Shown in pieces: positions 25,979-37,083 of a DNA stretch of 64,000 nucleotides. The notes below the pieces were generated by a model. That model saw nothing but the letters and a program-made list of their open reading frames with translations. It was not told the origin of the DNA and did no database searches. The first letter of the stretch is position 1, and every line of letters starts with the position of its first letter. This DNA is from Borreliella spielmanii (GTDB taxonomy: Bacteria; Spirochaetota; Spirochaetia; Borreliales; Borreliaceae), in NCBI RefSeq assembly GCF_014201705.1, contig NZ_JACHFA010000002.1:222674-286673 (forward strand). The letters are read 5' to 3'. Position numbers and translations under genes: made by a program.

Positions 25979-26207
25979 AATAATGGTTGAATAGACTTTT
26001 AATTTTGCCTATATTGTGTTTGTCTTTTAGTATTGATTTTTTATTTTCTTCTATAATAAATTCATAAATTTCAGATCTAAATATTTTAATGTTTTCAGGA
26101 GCTTTAATTGCTATTTTAACAGTATCCTTTTTTATCTCTAATATTAAAACTTCAATATTAGAGTTTATTTTGATACTTTCATTTACTTTTCTTGACAACA
26201 CTAGCAT
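25962..26207 (-). CDS. csrA: Carbon storage regulator CsrA
   Basis: A small dimeric RNA-binding protein that binds GGA-containing loops near Shine-Dalgarno sites. The 81 residues include the canonical start [14 protein letters not shown], the [20 protein letters not shown] core and a basic C-terminal extension longer than in E. coli. An AGGAAT element precedes the ATG. It is the last gene of the flgN-flgK-flgL-fliW-csrA operon and lies 2 bp after fliW, its antagonist. In B. burgdorferi CsrA is reported to control flagellin FlaB synthesis. Its 3' end is antisense to the end of tsaB over 17 bp. Confidence 0.96.
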   Translation of the reverse strand: MLVLSRKVNESIKINSNIEVLILEIKKDTVKIAIKAPENIKIFRSEIYEFIIEENKKSILKDKHNIGKIKSLFNHYFKNEN

Positions 26208-26209
26208 TT

Positions 26210-26608
26210 TTATTCCTTGAAAACTTTATGGTGTAGCGAGTATTTTTCACTTGTGCATATAGCTTGTTTTCCAAGCAATTTTTTTTTATTTATTATGATT
26301 GGTGCTTTTAGGTTGGCTGTAATGTCTTTATAATCATTGACATGCATATTAATTATGCATAGTATAACTTTTTCATCTTCTGCTTTTGCTTTAATGTCTG
26401 ACCAATCTTTTTTCTGTATACTTGGCAAGTATTCGCTTAAAAAATTAAAAGGAGACGTTACTAAAAAACTTACGTCTTTATTGATGGATTGCATAATAGA
26501 AAAAGGCTTATATTTAGAGTCTTTTATTATAAATTTTTTAATATTTTCAAATCCAAGTATTCCTTCGGGGAAATCAAATTCTATGCCTATACTGTTTTCA
26601 TTTGTCAT
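26210..26608 (-). CDS. fliW: Flagellar assembly factor FliW
   Basis: FliW binds either flagellin or CsrA; when flagellin is exported, free FliW removes CsrA from flagellin mRNA. The 132-residue protein has the FliW start [19 protein letters not shown] (about 9-27) and the later [11 protein letters not shown] and [24 protein letters not shown] blocks. It lies 1 bp after flgL and 2 bp before csrA, the arrangement seen in many bacteria that use this switch. Confidence 0.95.
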   Translation of the reverse strand: MTNENSIGIEFDFPEGILGFENIKKFIIKDSKYKPFSIMQSINKDVSFLVTSPFNFLSEYLPSIQKKDWSDIKAKAEDEKVILCIINMHVNDYKDITANLKAPIIINKKKLLGKQAICTSEKYSLHHKVFKE

Positions 26609-26609
26609 C

Positions 26610-27884
26610 CTATTTTATAAAATCCAATAAAGTTGTCTGCATTATTTTAGCAGAGATTCCTAAAGATACTTGATAAGCCAAGCTTGCCATATTTAGATTA
26701 GTTATTGCTTTTGTTACGTCAAGATCTGTATATTGAACCATATCTTCTTTCATGTCTGCAGTCTCTTTACTTATTCTTTCATAGCTTCTATCAAGTCTAT
26801 TTTCTTTTGCTCCAAGATCTGCAACGGATATAAGCAACCTTTTTAAGCTCCCATCAATTTCTGCTAGGCTTCTACTTCCAACAAGCTCTTCTTTATTATT
26901 GTAAAGCGCATCTCTGAGCTCAATAAGCGCATCGAAAATAGATCTACTTCTAACTTCTGTATTGCTAGCAAGGTTGTAAGGTGGCAGTTTGGTATCGTTG
27001 TTTTTAGTAAGTATCCCAAGTGTTTGTAAAACATTTGATTCTTCTGCTTCTGTTATCCAAATTTGGTGTGGAGTTGTAGTTTTAATAGATAATGAGTTTA
27101 AAACAGGATCAATGCTTGCTTCAACAGGTGCTGAAGACTCATTGATTTTTGCAACAATGTCAAGAGCAGTATCTCCTGCTGTTAATCCTATTTCAATATT
27201 GTCAATATAAATTTTTGTATTTTCTTTTACGGCAAACCCATTAGTATTTGTTGATGAGATAATATTTTGATTTTGCACGAAAAATATTTTATTCCCGGGA
27301 TAATTATTTGACATATATACTTCATTGTATACTTCTGTTTTCTTTTCAGCTTGATTGCCGTTGTATTCTACTTTGATTATTTGAGGGCCTTCACCGTCTT
27401 TGCTTATTTTGCTTATTTTATTCTCCCTAGTTACTTTAAATGCTTCGCTATCAATTTTGGTCCCCGAGAATATACTGTATCCATCAGGCCCTTTAGCGTT
27501 TGCTATTGCAACAGTATCTTCGAGTAAAGCATTTACTTCTTTTGATATCATTTTTTTGTCATCTGCTTCGTAAGTTCCGCTTGCTCCTTGAATTGCAATT
27601 TCTTTAGCCCGTGTTAAAATATTTGTAAGAGATTGTAAATATCCTTCTGCATATCTTAGGTTGCTTTTAGAAGTGCCAATATTTTTTATATATACATTCA
27701 GCTTAAATATGTCGGTATCTAGTCTTATTGCATGAGTGACGCCTGTTGGATCGTTTCTTAGTTTTACAATCCTTTTGCCGCCTTTGTATAAGTTTTCTAA
27801 AAGTTTTGTAATTTTAGACTCCTGCTCTGATGCAGAGGTTTTTAAATTTTCATATGTTAATGGATGGCTTACTCTATTTATCAT
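26610..27884 (-). CDS. flgL: Flagellar hook-filament junction protein FlgL (HAP3)
   Basis: Forms the junction between the hook and the periplasmic filament. The N-terminal helices start [15 protein letters not shown] and the C-terminal flagellin-like helix is [35 protein letters not shown], as expected for a FlgL/flagellin family D0 region. The 424 residues include a variable central domain. It lies 2 bp downstream of flgK. Export is by the flagellar type III apparatus, so no signal peptide is expected or seen. Confidence 0.95.
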   Translation of the reverse strand: MINRVSHPLTYENLKTSASEQESKITKLLENLYKGGKRIVKLRNDPTGVTHAIRLDTDIFKLNVYIKNIGTSKSNLRYAEGYLQSLTNILTRAKEIAIQGASGTYEADDKKMISKEVNALLEDTVAIANAKGPDGYSIFSGTKIDSEAFKVTRENKISKISKDGEGPQIIKVEYNGNQAEKKTEVYNEVYMSNNYPGNKIFFVQNQNIISSTNTNGFAVKENTKIYIDNIEIGLTAGDTALDIVAKINESSAPVEASIDPVLNSLSIKTTTPHQIWITEAEESNVLQTLGILTKNNDTKLPPYNLASNTEVRSRSIFDALIELRDALYNNKEELVGSRSLAEIDGSLKRLLISVADLGAKENRLDRSYERISKETADMKEDMVQYTDLDVTKAITNLNMASLAYQVSLGISAKIMQTTLLDFIK

Positions 27885-27886
27885 GC

Positions 27887-29770
27887 TTATACTCCCATTT
27901 TATTTATTATTGTGTCTATTAATTCAGCAGAAACAGTGATAAATTTACTTGCTGCAATAAAGGCTTGTTGAAATTCGATCATGTTTGCAAGTTCTTCATC
28001 TTTATTTACTCCAGAAATAGACATTCTTAGATCTGTTAAATCTTTTAATATTTGAGATTGGCTTTCTTTTGTGATTTCTGATATTTGTCCTTTTATTGCG
28101 ATATTTGATGCTGTATTTGCGAAGTAATCATTTAGTGTTAAATTTTTGCCAATCATAACTTGAGAATTTCCAAAAGAGGAGATTCTCATTGCTGCTTGGT
28201 TATCCCCAATAGATATTTCATTTGTTGGATTTTTAATTCCTGATGCTATTTTTGAAGGATCTGAGTCTATTATGTCCTCAACTTTTATCCACGCCGCAGG
28301 ATTTTTTAAAGGCGAGATTGAATAAGTGGATTTGGCTGTTAATTTATCTGTTGTGTCAATATTTCTATAATCATAAGCCCCTTCAGGCCCTGATGCATTT
28401 AATATTCCTGTATATTTTGTTAGAAATAATCCAGAATCTTCTATATGCTTGATTCTAAATGTTATGTTCTCATTTTCGTGTTCTTTAACTGCTTTGATTT
28501 CAAGCTTACCTTCTGAGTTAATTCTTGCTGTAACTTGTGCATCGGAATTGTTTATTCTATTTATCACATCTTGAACTGTATCTGGAGCATTGTAAGGTAT
28601 TTCTACAATCTCGCTGCTATTTATGGTTTCAAATTTAAGAGTTCCGTAAAATCCCAATTTCTCTTCTAGGAATATTTCGTTTGTGCTATTAATTTTGAAA
28701 ATATGAACGGAATCAAATTGGCCATTTCCGTTAGTATCATATCTACCGCGATCGTCAGTTAGTTTTAGTTCTTGAGAAAAAAAGCTTCTTCCACTTTTTT
28801 TGTCCATTCCATGTCCTGTTTCATGTATTTCGTTAACAAGCTCTATAATGTTTGCAGCTAAATTGTTCAGTTCATTGATTTCGTTTTTAATCTCTTCATC
28901 TCTTATGTTAATCAAAGATCCCAGCTTTCCTGTTTTAAGATGAGCTTTGTCATTATTGGTCCATAAAATGTCCCATCTGGTTCTAGTAGGTCCGTTTGTA
29001 GCTTCTAGTCTAAATTCATTAGCAATTGAACCTTGTACAAGGTGTCTTCCTTCTGAGTGAATTAAAAATTCATTGGGATCCTGTTTGTTTTCAATTGATA
29101 CATTTATTAAATTTCCTAATTTTTCAACCATTAAATCTCTTGCATCCATTAAGTCATTCGGATTGTCTTTCATTGCTTGAGATTTTGAAATTTGTTTATT
29201 AAGATTTGCAATGTTTCTAATGTAATTGTTTGCCTCATCTGTTGTAATTTTTATTTCATCGTTTGCCATTGTATAAATTCTTTCAAGAGAATGGAATCTA
29301 CTTCTTATTCCTTCGCAAAAAGATTTGCCTCTTTCTAGAATTATCTTCCTTTCTGCTAAACCTTGTGGTTGATTTGCTAGATCTTGCCAACTTTCCCAAA
29401 AATCATTTAATCTTTTTCGTATTGATTGATCTTCAGGTTCGTTATAAACATCTTCTAGCATTGATATAAACTTGTCTTGTGAAGTCCAGTATCCTAACCG
29501 GTGCGATTCTTCAATGATTCTTGTGTTAAGCAGTTCATCTTTTACTCTGTCTATAGATTGAACCATGATCCCCTGACCCAATTGTCCTTGCTTTTTAGCC
29601 CTGTTTAGTTGTGGAGCATAAAGAGGAGTTGTTGTTGTCATTGTTACTCTTTGTCTTGAATATCCAGGTTTTGTAGCATTGGATAAATTGTGTCCAACTG
29701 TATTCATAGCATCTTTATGTGCAAATAAACTTCTTTTGCCAATTTCTATTCCTGAGAATGTTGAATCCAC
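27887..29770 (-). CDS. flgK: Flagellar hook-associated protein FlgK (HAP1)
   Basis: First junction protein after the hook. The N-terminus carries the rod/hook motif ([35 protein letters not shown] region, about 8-42), and the C-terminus has the matching [26 protein letters not shown] helix. Length of 627 residues is normal for FlgK. The start follows an AAAGGAG-like element 11 bp after flgN. All downstream genes of the operon follow with gaps of 1-2 bp. Confidence 0.95.
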   Translation of the reverse strand: MDSTFSGIEIGKRSLFAHKDAMNTVGHNLSNATKPGYSRQRVTMTTTTPLYAPQLNRAKKQGQLGQGIMVQSIDRVKDELLNTRIIEESHRLGYWTSQDKFISMLEDVYNEPEDQSIRKRLNDFWESWQDLANQPQGLAERKIILERGKSFCEGIRSRFHSLERIYTMANDEIKITTDEANNYIRNIANLNKQISKSQAMKDNPNDLMDARDLMVEKLGNLINVSIENKQDPNEFLIHSEGRHLVQGSIANEFRLEATNGPTRTRWDILWTNNDKAHLKTGKLGSLINIRDEEIKNEINELNNLAANIIELVNEIHETGHGMDKKSGRSFFSQELKLTDDRGRYDTNGNGQFDSVHIFKINSTNEIFLEEKLGFYGTLKFETINSSEIVEIPYNAPDTVQDVINRINNSDAQVTARINSEGKLEIKAVKEHENENITFRIKHIEDSGLFLTKYTGILNASGPEGAYDYRNIDTTDKLTAKSTYSISPLKNPAAWIKVEDIIDSDPSKIASGIKNPTNEISIGDNQAAMRISSFGNSQVMIGKNLTLNDYFANTASNIAIKGQISEITKESQSQILKDLTDLRMSISGVNKDEELANMIEFQQAFIAASKFITVSAELIDTIINKMGV

Positions 29771-29781
29771 TCTAAACTCCT

Positions 29782-30276
29782 TTAAAGTTTTTTATTTATT
29801 AAAACGGAAGCTTCGTTTGAGCGTCCAATTTTTGGCCCGTAAGGGTTTTTGTAAGTTACATTTTCTACACTTTCTTGGATGTCTTGAAATATTATTGATA
29901 ACATGTCAAGGGATGTGTTTACATAGTTTTGTATTATACAGTTTAAATTTTTAATATTCAGTATTCCAATTTTCAATTTGTGTAGATATTCGTATATTTC
30001 TTTTTTGTAAATTGTAGCCAACTTTTCTACAGCTTCGTAAGTTGACTTAAAGTTTTCATTTTTGGTAAATTTTTTCCAAATTTCGTTTCTTTTGATTTCA
30101 ATTTCTTTAAAACTTTCGAGTGATATTTTTGTTTTGTTTGCAATCTCTTTAAGCTCGATTTCATTTTTATTATCGATATTTTCTTTTATTTTTAAGTATG
30201 ATTTGTATATCTCGTTTACTAGGAGAAGTTCTTTTTTTAAAACGTCTCTTAGTTCAATTTCAAGTTTTGCTTTCAT
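29782..30276 (-). CDS. flgN: FlgN-like flagellar export chaperone
   Basis: A 164-residue, helical, cytoplasmic protein. Its position immediately upstream of flgK and flgL, its coiled-coil character (residues 5-110, rich in Lys, Glu, Ile, Leu) and the C-terminal [25 protein letters not shown] tail match FlgN chaperones, which keep FlgK and FlgL unfolded for export. Sequence similarity within FlgN is low, so the assignment rests largely on context. No Shine-Dalgarno is visible, and the nearest promoter's -10 box ends about 13 bp before the ATG. Confidence 0.78.
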   Translation of the reverse strand: MKAKLEIELRDVLKKELLLVNEIYKSYLKIKENIDNKNEIELKEIANKTKISLESFKEIEIKRNEIWKKFTKNENFKSTYEAVEKLATIYKKEIYEYLHKLKIGILNIKNLNCIIQNYVNTSLDMLSIIFQDIQESVENVTYKNPYGPKIGRSNEASVLINKKL

Positions 30277-30289
30277 TTTTATAAAATTA

Positions 30290-30318
30290 ATTATAAGCCA
30301 TTATAAATATATTTACAA
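30290..30318 (-). promoter_or_regulatory. Sigma-70-type promoter for flgN-flgK-flgL-fliW-csrA
   Basis: On the minus strand TTGTAA (30318-30313), a 17-bp spacer and TATAAT (30295-30290) form a near-consensus promoter. Transcription would start about 6-7 bases before the flgN ATG. Use of sigma-70 for flagellar genes is established for Borrelia. A second TATAAT (30305-30300) lacks a matching -35. Confidence 0.55.
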
Positions 30319-30341
30319 ATCAACTTTGTTTTTTATTATGT

Positions 30342-30347
30342 TATAAT
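30342..30347 (+). promoter_or_regulatory. -10 box for mnmE
   Basis: A consensus TATAAT lies only 9 bases before the mnmE ATG. No good -35 sits at 16-18 bp (TTACAA is 23 bp away, TTGTTT 10 bp away). If used, the mRNA would start at or within a few bases of the start codon. Confidence 0.4.
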
Positions 30348-30356
30348 AATTAAGGT

Positions 30357-31751
30357 ATGAGTAAGCTTTTTGAGAGAGATGATGACATTGTAGCTCTTGC
30401 AACTCCTTTTTTAAGTAGCGCTTTATGTGTGATTCGTAGCAGCGGCGCTTCTTCTATTTCTAAATTTTCTAAAATCTTTTCAAATCAGGCAGCTCTTAAT
30501 TCAGCAGCTGGAAATACGATTCATTATGGTTATATATTAGATAATGAGAATAATTGCAAGGTAGATGAAGTTGTTGTGTGTTTGTATCGAGCGCCAAAGA
30601 GCTTTACAGGGCAAGATTCTATTGAGGTTATAGCTCATGGTTCTGTGATTGGGATTAAAAAGATTATAGATTTGTTTTTAAAAAGTGGGTTTAGGATGGC
30701 TGAGCCTGGTGAATTTACTTTTCGTTCATTTCTTGCTAAAAAAATTGATCTTACAAAGGCGGAAGCAATTAACGAGATTATTTTTGCCAAGACTAATAAA
30801 ACCTATTCTCTTGCAGTTAATAAACTTTCTGGAGCTTTATTTGTTAAAATAGATACAATAAAAAAGCATATTTTAAATTTTCTCTCAGCTGTTAGTGTTT
30901 ATCTTGATTATGAGGTTGACGACCGTGAAATTGGCATCCCTTTTGATTTGATTTTAAGTAGCAAAGCTGAGCTTAAAAAATTAATTAATTCTTATAAAGT
31001 TTATGAAAAAATCGATCATGGTATTACTTTGGTTTTAGCAGGTTCTGTTAATGCTGGAAAGTCTTCGTTATTTAATTTGTTTCTCAAAAAAGATAGATCA
31101 ATTGTTTCCTCATATCCTGGTACTACAAGAGATTATATTGAAGCAAGTTTTGAGCTTAATGGTGTTTTATTTAATGTTTTTGATACAGCAGGTCTTAGAG
31201 ATGCTGATAATTTTGTTGAGAGATTAGGAATTGAGAAAAGTAATTCTTTAATAAAGGAAGCATCTTTAGTAATTTATGTGATTGATGTTAGTTCAGATTT
31301 AACACGAGATGATTTATTATTTATTGATTCTAATAAATCTAATGCTAAAATATTGTTTGTTTTAAATAAGATAGATTTAAAGATAAATAAATCTACTGAA
31401 GAATTTGTTCGTTCGAATGTCTTAAATTCTTCAAATTTAATAATGATTAGCATTAAAGATTTAGAAGGAATAGATATTCTTTATGACAAAATAAAAACTT
31501 TAATCTCTTATGAGAAGGTAGAGATTGGGCTTGATGATATAATAATATCGTCAAGACGTCAGATACAACTTTTAGAGAAAGCTTATGCTTTGATTTTAGA
31601 TTTATTGAGTAAAATCGATCGTCAAGTAAGTTATGATATGTTGGCATTTGATGCTTATGAGATTATAAATTGTTTGGGTGAAATAACAGGAGAAGTTAGC
31701 AGTGAAGATGTTCTTAACAATATGTTTAAGAATTTTTGTTTGGGGAAATAA
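30357..31751 (+). CDS. mnmE: tRNA modification GTPase MnmE
   Basis: With MnmG it installs the aminomethyl-type modification on U34 of tRNAs. The N-terminal tetrahydrofolate-binding domain ([21 protein letters not shown], 10-30), the GTPase P-loop [10 protein letters not shown] (near 228-237), DTAGLRD, NKID and the C-terminal CLGK catalytic Cys motif (461-464) are all present. Length of 464 residues is normal. mnmG starts 2 bp downstream, so the two subunits are made from one message. The start is close to a -10 box and has only a poorly spaced AAGG before it. Confidence 0.96.
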   Translation: MSKLFERDDDIVALATPFLSSALCVIRSSGASSISKFSKIFSNQAALNSAAGNTIHYGYILDNENNCKVDEVVVCLYRAPKSFTGQDSIEVIAHGSVIGIKKIIDLFLKSGFRMAEPGEFTFRSFLAKKIDLTKAEAINEIIFAKTNKTYSLAVNKLSGALFVKIDTIKKHILNFLSAVSVYLDYEVDDREIGIPFDLILSSKAELKKLINSYKVYEKIDHGITLVLAGSVNAGKSSLFNLFLKKDRSIVSSYPGTTRDYIEASFELNGVLFNVFDTAGLRDADNFVERLGIEKSNSLIKEASLVIYVIDVSSDLTRDDLLFIDSNKSNAKILFVLNKIDLKINKSTEEFVRSNVLNSSNLIMISIKDLEGIDILYDKIKTLISYEKVEIGLDDIIISSRRQIQLLEKAYALILDLLSKIDRQVSYDMLAFDAYEIINCLGEITGEVSSEDVLNNMFKNFCLGK

Positions 31752-31753
31752 AT

Positions 31754-33619
31754 ATGGATTTTGATGCAATTGTTATTGGAGGGGGGCATGCGGGGATTGA
31801 AGCCGCGCTTGCTCTTTCGAGATTGAGTTTTAAAACTTTAATGATTACTCAAAATTTAGATACAATAGGCAAGCTTTCTTGCAATCCCGCTATTGGTGGA
31901 CTTGCTAAGGGCAATATGGTTAGAGAAATCGATGCTCTTGGCGGTGAAATGGGTCGTATTATTGACTTTAGTATGATTCAGTTTAGAGTTTTAAACAAAA
32001 GCCGTGGTCCTGCAGTTCAAGCTCCACGTGCGCAGGCTGATAAATTAATGTATCAAACTAAGGCTAAAGAAACTCTAGAGCGTCAAGATAATCTTGATCT
32101 TTTTCAAGATACGGTTGTTGATTTTCTTCTTAATTCTATGAGAAATGAAATTGAAGGTGTTGTTACAGAGAGGGGTAATAAGTTTAGATCAAGCGTTGTG
32201 GTGCTTACAACAGGGACTTTTCTTCGAGGTAAAATATTTATTGGTGAGTATAGAGCTAATATGGGTAGACTTTCTGAATTTTCTGCTTATGGACTTGATA
32301 AAACTTTGCTTGGTCTTGGATTTGAAATGGGTAGGCTTAAAACGGGAACTCCAGCAAGAATTCATAAAAAAAGTGTGGACTTTTCAAAGACCGAGGTTCA
32401 ATTTGGAGATTCAGACATCATTCCCTTTTCTTTTTCAAATGGCAAGTTAGATAAATCTCAACTTTCATGTTATGTGACTTATACAAATAAAAAAACTCAT
32501 GAAATAATTAGTGAAAATATGCACCTTTCCCCTCTTTATTCTGGTGAGATTGTAGGCAATGGTCCAAGATATTGTCCTTCTATTGAGGATAAGATAGTAA
32601 AATTTAAAGATAAAGATAGACATCAAATTTTTATTGAGCCTGAAGGGTTTAATACGGAAGAAATGTATCTTAATGGTCTTAGTTCTTCTTTGCCTGAGGA
32701 TATTCAGCAAAAATTGATTAATAGCATTGAAGGTCTTGAGCATGCTGTTATTACAAGGCCTGGTTATGCTGTTGAGTATGATTATATAAATCCGATTGAA
32801 CTTTATCCAAATCTTGAGAGCAAAAGAGTTAAAGGGCTTTTTATAGCAGGGCAGACTAACGGTTCTTCAGGATATGAAGAGGCAGCAGCTCAAGGGTTAA
32901 TGGCTGGAATTAATGCTGCTCTTAGACTTCAAAATAAGAAGCCAATGATTTTAACAAGAACTAGTTCTTATATTGGAGTTCTTATTGACGATCTTGTTAC
33001 TAAAGGCACTAAAGAGCCTTACAGAATGTTTACTTCTAGAGCTGAACACAGACTTAATTTAAGGCACGATACTAGTGATAAGCGTTTGATTAAGATTGGA
33101 TATGATCTTGGGCTTGTTGATGAGGAGAGATATTCAAAATATCTTTTTAAGGAGAAGAGGGTTGAAGAGATAAAAGAGCTTTTAAAGCAAAGGCGTCTTA
33201 GTTTAAAAGATGTTGTTGATGAACAATTAAAAAAACATGTTAGTAAAGATTTTTACCATATTTTAAAAGATCCCTCTATTAGTTTGGATAATCTTATAAA
33301 GATTGATCCAAGTTTAAGTGATTCAAAAGTAATTTTAGAGCAAGTTGAATTAGATGTTAAATATGAAGGTTATATTAATAGACAAAAAGATTTGATTAAA
33401 AAACTTCATAATCTAGAACTTATCAAGCTTCCACTTGATTTTAATTATGAAATTATTGAAGGTCTCTCAAGAGAAGCTAGAGAGAAATTTTCTAAGGTTC
33501 AACCAGCTACTCTTGCTCAAGCAAGTCGAATTCCTGGAATAAGAAATACGGATATTACTGTTTTGTTTATATATTTTTCAAATCCTAAAAATAAGGTAGT
33601 TTTAAATTTTTCTTTATGA
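31754..33619 (+). CDS. mnmG: tRNA uridine-5-carboxymethylaminomethyl modification enzyme MnmG (GidA)
   Basis: FAD-dependent partner of MnmE. The dinucleotide-binding motif is [14 protein letters not shown] (about 7-20), followed by [11 protein letters not shown] and the GidA signature [13 protein letters not shown]...[13 protein letters not shown] chose the ATG at 31754, which has a GGGGA Shine-Dalgarno 7 bases upstream, over an in-frame TTG at 31736 that lies inside mnmE. The product is 621 residues, typical for GidA. It overlaps rsmG by 4 bp. Confidence 0.96.
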   Translation: MDFDAIVIGGGHAGIEAALALSRLSFKTLMITQNLDTIGKLSCNPAIGGLAKGNMVREIDALGGEMGRIIDFSMIQFRVLNKSRGPAVQAPRAQADKLMYQTKAKETLERQDNLDLFQDTVVDFLLNSMRNEIEGVVTERGNKFRSSVVVLTTGTFLRGKIFIGEYRANMGRLSEFSAYGLDKTLLGLGFEMGRLKTGTPARIHKKSVDFSKTEVQFGDSDIIPFSFSNGKLDKSQLSCYVTYTNKKTHEIISENMHLSPLYSGEIVGNGPRYCPSIEDKIVKFKDKDRHQIFIEPEGFNTEEMYLNGLSSSLPEDIQQKLINSIEGLEHAVITRPGYAVEYDYINPIELYPNLESKRVKGLFIAGQTNGSSGYEEAAAQGLMAGINAALRLQNKKPMILTRTSSYIGVLIDDLVTKGTKEPYRMFTSRAEHRLNLRHDTSDKRLIKIGYDLGLVDEERYSKYLFKEKRVEEIKELLKQRRLSLKDVVDEQLKKHVSKDFYHILKDPSISLDNLIKIDPSLSDSKVILEQVELDVKYEGYINRQKDLIKKLHNLELIKLPLDFNYEIIEGLSREAREKFSKVQPATLAQASRIPGIRNTDITVLFIYFSNPKNKVVLNFSL

Positions 33620-34242
33620 TAAGTGACATTGAATGTGCTTTGTCAGAATATAATTTCCAGTTTACTTGCAAAGATCTTCAGAAAATAAATTTATATATAA
33701 AGAGAATTTTACTTTTAAATACCAGATTTAATTTAATTTCAAATAACAATAGCAACTTCAATTCTATTCTTAATCTACACGTTATAGACTCTCTTTTAGG
33801 ATTGCCCACTATTAAAGAGATTAATCCTTCTGAAATTCTTGATGTTGGAAGTGGTGCTGGATTTCCAGGTATTATTTTAGCTATTTTTGATACTTCTAGA
33901 AAATATTATCTTTTAGAGAGAAGTAAAAAAAAGTCTACTTTTTTGAAAATGATAAAATTAGAACTTGATTTAGAAAATGTAAAAATTTTAGAATATGAGA
34001 TTGAAAGAGAAAGGAAGGTGTACGAATTTATTACAATTCGAGCTTTTAGAAGTATGAATGAATATGCGATAATTTTAAGGAATCTTTTAAAGAATAGGGG
34101 TTTGATTATGGCTTATAAGGGCAAATTTGATAGAATTAACCTTGAAGTCAATCAAATTAAAGATTTGTTTAGTAAAATAGAAGTAAAGTCTTTAAATCCA
34201 AAATTAAGCGTAGAGAGAAATTTGGTTTTGCTTTATAGATAA
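33616..34242 (+). CDS. rsmG: 16S rRNA (guanine-N7) methyltransferase RsmG (GidB)
   Basis: Methylates G527 (E. coli numbering) of 16S rRNA. The SAM site [17 protein letters not shown] (about 74-90) and the [13 protein letters not shown] block are family hallmarks. A basic linker and the [12 protein letters not shown] motif follow. Length of 208 residues is normal. The ATGA overlap with mnmG makes it the third gene of a conserved mnmE-mnmG-rsmG operon. Confidence 0.94.
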   Translation: MISDIECALSEYNFQFTCKDLQKINLYIKRILLLNTRFNLISNNNSNFNSILNLHVIDSLLGLPTIKEINPSEILDVGSGAGFPGIILAIFDTSRKYYLLERSKKKSTFLKMIKLELDLENVKILEYEIERERKVYEFITIRAFRSMNEYAIILRNLLKNRGLIMAYKGKFDRINLEVNQIKDLFSKIEVKSLNPKLSVERNLVLLYR

Positions 34243-34298
34243 TATTATTATCGTTTAGGTTTAGTTTATATTTTAGAGTGATTTTGACTAGGAGTATT

Positions 34299-35291
34299 AT
34301 GAAGAGTAGTTTTCAGATAGATTCAGAAGTAGAGAATGCATTACATTTGATAAATAAATTTAGAAGAGAGGTTGCAAGCAGGGTTCTTGGTCAAAAAGAA
34401 ATGATAGATGCTATTTTAATGGGACTTTTAACAGAAGGGCATGTTTTGCTTGAAGGAGTTCCAGGTCTTGCTAAGACTCTTGCAATTCAGACCGTATCGG
34501 ATGTTCTTGATCTTGAGTTTAAGCGGATACAGTTTACTCCAGATCTTTTGCCGTCGGATCTTACAGGTAATATGGTTTATAAAAGTGCTACAGGTACTTT
34601 TAAGGTTAGAAAAGGCCCAGTTTTTTCGAATGTTATTTTAGCAGACGAAATCAATAGAGCTCCTGCAAAAGTTCAGTCTGCTCTTCTTGAGGCTATGGGA
34701 GAAAGGCAAGTAACCCTTGGAGATGAAACCCATAAGCTTCCAGATCCATTTTTTGTTCTTGCTACTCAAAATCCAATAGAGCAAGAGGGTACTTATAATT
34801 TACCAGAATCTCAGCTTGATAGATTTTTATTAAAAGTTAATGTTCATTATCCATCAGTGCAAGATGAAGTAAGGCTTTTGAAAATATTTTCAGTGGATGG
34901 GCGTCTTGAAAATATTAAAGTTGCAAAGGTGATGAATGCTTATTCGTTGGCTGATATTAAGAGAACGGTTGGTAGGGTAAAAGTTGATGACAAAATAATG
35001 CTCTATATTGTTACTTTAATCTCGGCATCTCGCGAGAGAGATAAGAAAACTTATCCGTTTGCCAAATATATTGAATTTGGAGCATCTCCTAGGGCTTCTC
35101 TTAGTTTATTAAAGTGTGCTCGTGTTAATGCTCTTTATGAGGGTCGAATATTTGTTCTACCAGAAGATGTCAAAGCCGTGGCTTATAGTGTCTTAAGACA
35201 TAGAATTACGCCATCTTATGAGGCAGAAGTAGAGGAAATAAGTATTGATGATATTATTAAAATGCTTCTTTCTGCTGTAGCGCTACCTTAG
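34299..35291 (+). CDS. MoxR-family AAA+ ATPase (first gene of Bat-like operon)
   Basis: A 330-residue AAA+ ATPase of the MoxR group, which act as chaperones or activators for VWA-domain proteins. Walker A is EGVPGLAKT (about 52-60), Walker B is ILADEINRAP, and the sensor region ATQNPIEQEGTYNLPESQLDRF is typical. The ATG at 34299 has AGGAG four bases upstream and is preferred over a GTG at 34278. The downstream genes encode DUF58, BatD-like, two VWA, TPR and BatD/BatE proteins, matching the MoxR-Bat arrangement described in Bacteroides and spirochaetes. The substrate is unknown. Confidence 0.92.
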   Translation: MKSSFQIDSEVENALHLINKFRREVASRVLGQKEMIDAILMGLLTEGHVLLEGVPGLAKTLAIQTVSDVLDLEFKRIQFTPDLLPSDLTGNMVYKSATGTFKVRKGPVFSNVILADEINRAPAKVQSALLEAMGERQVTLGDETHKLPDPFFVLATQNPIEQEGTYNLPESQLDRFLLKVNVHYPSVQDEVRLLKIFSVDGRLENIKVAKVMNAYSLADIKRTVGRVKVDDKIMLYIVTLISASRERDKKTYPFAKYIEFGASPRASLSLLKCARVNALYEGRIFVLPEDVKAVAYSVLRHRITPSYEAEVEEISIDDIIKMLLSAVALP

Positions 35292-35304
35292 GAAATAATT
35301 TTTA

Positions 35305-36177
35305 ATGATGCAAGATAATGAGATAAGCAGTAGTACTAAAGCTAAGATAAAAGCTTTAAAGTTCTTTTCAAGGAAAATGCTTTCAGAGCTTAATTTTGGT
35401 GGGTATCGTTCAATTTTTAAAGGACTTGGTCTTGAATTTCATGAATTTAGACCATATGAGGATTCTGATGATGCTAGATTTATTGATTGGAATGTTAGCT
35501 CAAAAGCTGACAGTATTTTTTCAAAGGTTTTCAAAGAAGATAGGGGAATGAATCTTCATCTTCTTGTCGATAATTCACTTTCTATGAGCTTGGGAGACAA
35601 AGTAAACAAAAAGGATGTTCAGGATTTGTTGGTTTCTATTTTTGCACATATGGCATTTTTTAATAATGATAAAATAGGTGTTACTTTTTTTTCAAGTGGA
35701 ACAGACAAGTTTATACCCTCTAGCAAGGGTCATTCGCATTTGGGATTAATATTAAGTGAAACTATCAATAGAAATCTTAAGCCAGGCAGCAGCTTAGCTT
35801 ATATTTTTAAAAATACGGCAGAATATTATAAAAAAAGATCTTTAGTTATAATTATTTCTGATTTTAAGGCTAATGCTTATTTTAAATCTTTAAATGTTTT
35901 AAGCAAGAGACATAATGTTGTTGCTATAAGAATTTCGGATTTTTTTGATGAAAATTTTCCAAAAATTGGAACTTTGATCTGTGAAGATATTGAAACTGGA
36001 GAAAATTTTTTAGTTTCGGGGTTTAGCAAGTTGACATTAAGTGGTTATAAAAACTATTGGACTCTTGATAAAATAAAATGGAAAAAAGAGTGTATTAAGA
36101 AAAATATTAGTTTTATTGAGATTGATACTAAAGAAGATGTTTTTAAAAAACTTAAAATTCTTCTTAAAAAGGGATAA
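35305..36177 (+). CDS. DUF58 protein with VWA-like fold
   Basis: A 290-residue cytoplasmic protein. The DUF58 signature is EFRPYEDSDDARFIDWNVSSK (about 48-68). It is followed by LHLLVDNSLSMSLGDK, in which D-N-S-L-S has the spacing of a MIDAS metal site. DUF58 proteins regularly sit next to MoxR ATPases and are thought to be their partners. It lies 13 bp downstream of the MoxR gene with an AGGAAAT element before the start. Confidence 0.88.
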   Translation: MMQDNEISSSTKAKIKALKFFSRKMLSELNFGGYRSIFKGLGLEFHEFRPYEDSDDARFIDWNVSSKADSIFSKVFKEDRGMNLHLLVDNSLSMSLGDKVNKKDVQDLLVSIFAHMAFFNNDKIGVTFFSSGTDKFIPSSKGHSHLGLILSETINRNLKPGSSLAYIFKNTAEYYKKRSLVIIISDFKANAYFKSLNVLSKRHNVVAIRISDFFDENFPKIGTLICEDIETGENFLVSGFSKLTLSGYKNYWTLDKIKWKKECIKKNISFIEIDTKEDVFKKLKILLKKG

Positions 36178-36183
36178 TGGATT

Positions 36184-37083
36184 TTGAAGGGAATTATTTC
36201 AAATCTTTTTCTTTTTTTAACCCTATTTTTACATTCTTATGAAATAAAGAATGAAATATTTATGCCAACTCGTTATTATGTAGGTGATTCTGTTGATTTT
36301 AAAGTTGCATTAATTTTAGATGATGGCGAAAAGTTTTTCCCCGTAGATTTTAAAGAGATTAAAGATGAATTTGTTGAAGTAAATTCGATTAGCTTTAATG
36401 ATGCAACAAATGAAATAATAGTTAATTTTGTTTCTTTTTACATTGGAAGTAGCTCTCTTCCTTCTATTTATATTGGGGATGTAGTTAGTAATGGTAAGAA
36501 AAACAAGGTTGTTTTAGAGAATATAAAAATTAATACAGATAAACTAGTATCTAATAATTCTGATTTTAAAATTAAAAATATAGAAGGTGTTTTATTTATT
36601 CCTGGAACAAGCACCTATTTGTTTTTATTTATTCTTGTTTTATTTTTGATTCCTTATTTGATTATTAAGCTTTTAAAGCTTTTAAATAGGCTTTTAATTT
36701 ACTTAATAGTTAAGCATGGACTTAGAAAGCCTTATAAAGTATTGCAGAGACAGTTTGTTATTTTATCTAAATATGTCAAAGAAGGTGTAGATCAAAGTAC
36801 ATTTTATAATTTAATAAATTCTTCTTTAAGAGTTTATTTATCTAAAAAAACAGGTTTTAATTTTAATGCGATTACTACAACAGAAATTTCTGTAATTTTG
36901 CAAGATCTTAAAGTTCCTTATGAGATTCGTTCAACTTTTATTAATACGTTAAGGCTTTCTGATTTTAGTAAATTTAGTGGTGTCGATTTAGTATTTGATA
37001 GCTTGGCGTTTGTTTTAGAAGATTTAAGAACCGCAGCATCGAATTTTGAAGAATTTAATAGAGGCTCTAATGTTAACATTTAA
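36184..37083 (+). CDS. BatD/DUF4381-like membrane protein
   Basis: This 299-residue protein has an N-terminal signal peptide (about 1-18), an extracytoplasmic beta-rich domain (about 20-135), one strong transmembrane segment (near 146-166) and a cytoplasmic helical domain to the end (YKVLQRQFVILSKYVKEG...). That layout matches the small membrane proteins found between DUF58 and BatA genes in MoxR operons. TTG is the likely start at 36184. It overlaps the next gene by 14 bp. Confidence 0.75.
   Translation: MKGIISNLFLFLTLFLHSYEIKNEIFMPTRYYVGDSVDFKVALILDDGEKFFPVDFKEIKDEFVEVNSISFNDATNEIIVNFVSFYIGSSSLPSIYIGDVVSNGKKNKVVLENIKINTDKLVSNNSDFKIKNIEGVLFIPGTSTYLFLFILVLFLIPYLIIKLLKLLNRLLIYLIVKHGLRKPYKVLQRQFVILSKYVKEGVDQSTFYNLINSSLRVYLSKKTGFNFNAITTTEISVILQDLKVPYEIRSTFINTLRLSDFSKFSGVDLVFDSLAFVLEDLRTAASNFEEFNRGSNVNI

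Noticed and set aside
31530..31555. Hairpin CTTGATGATAT / ATATCGTCAAG inside mnmE
   Set aside because: One non-Watson-Crick position and only 11 bp, which is expected by chance in AT-rich DNA; no nearby functional signal.
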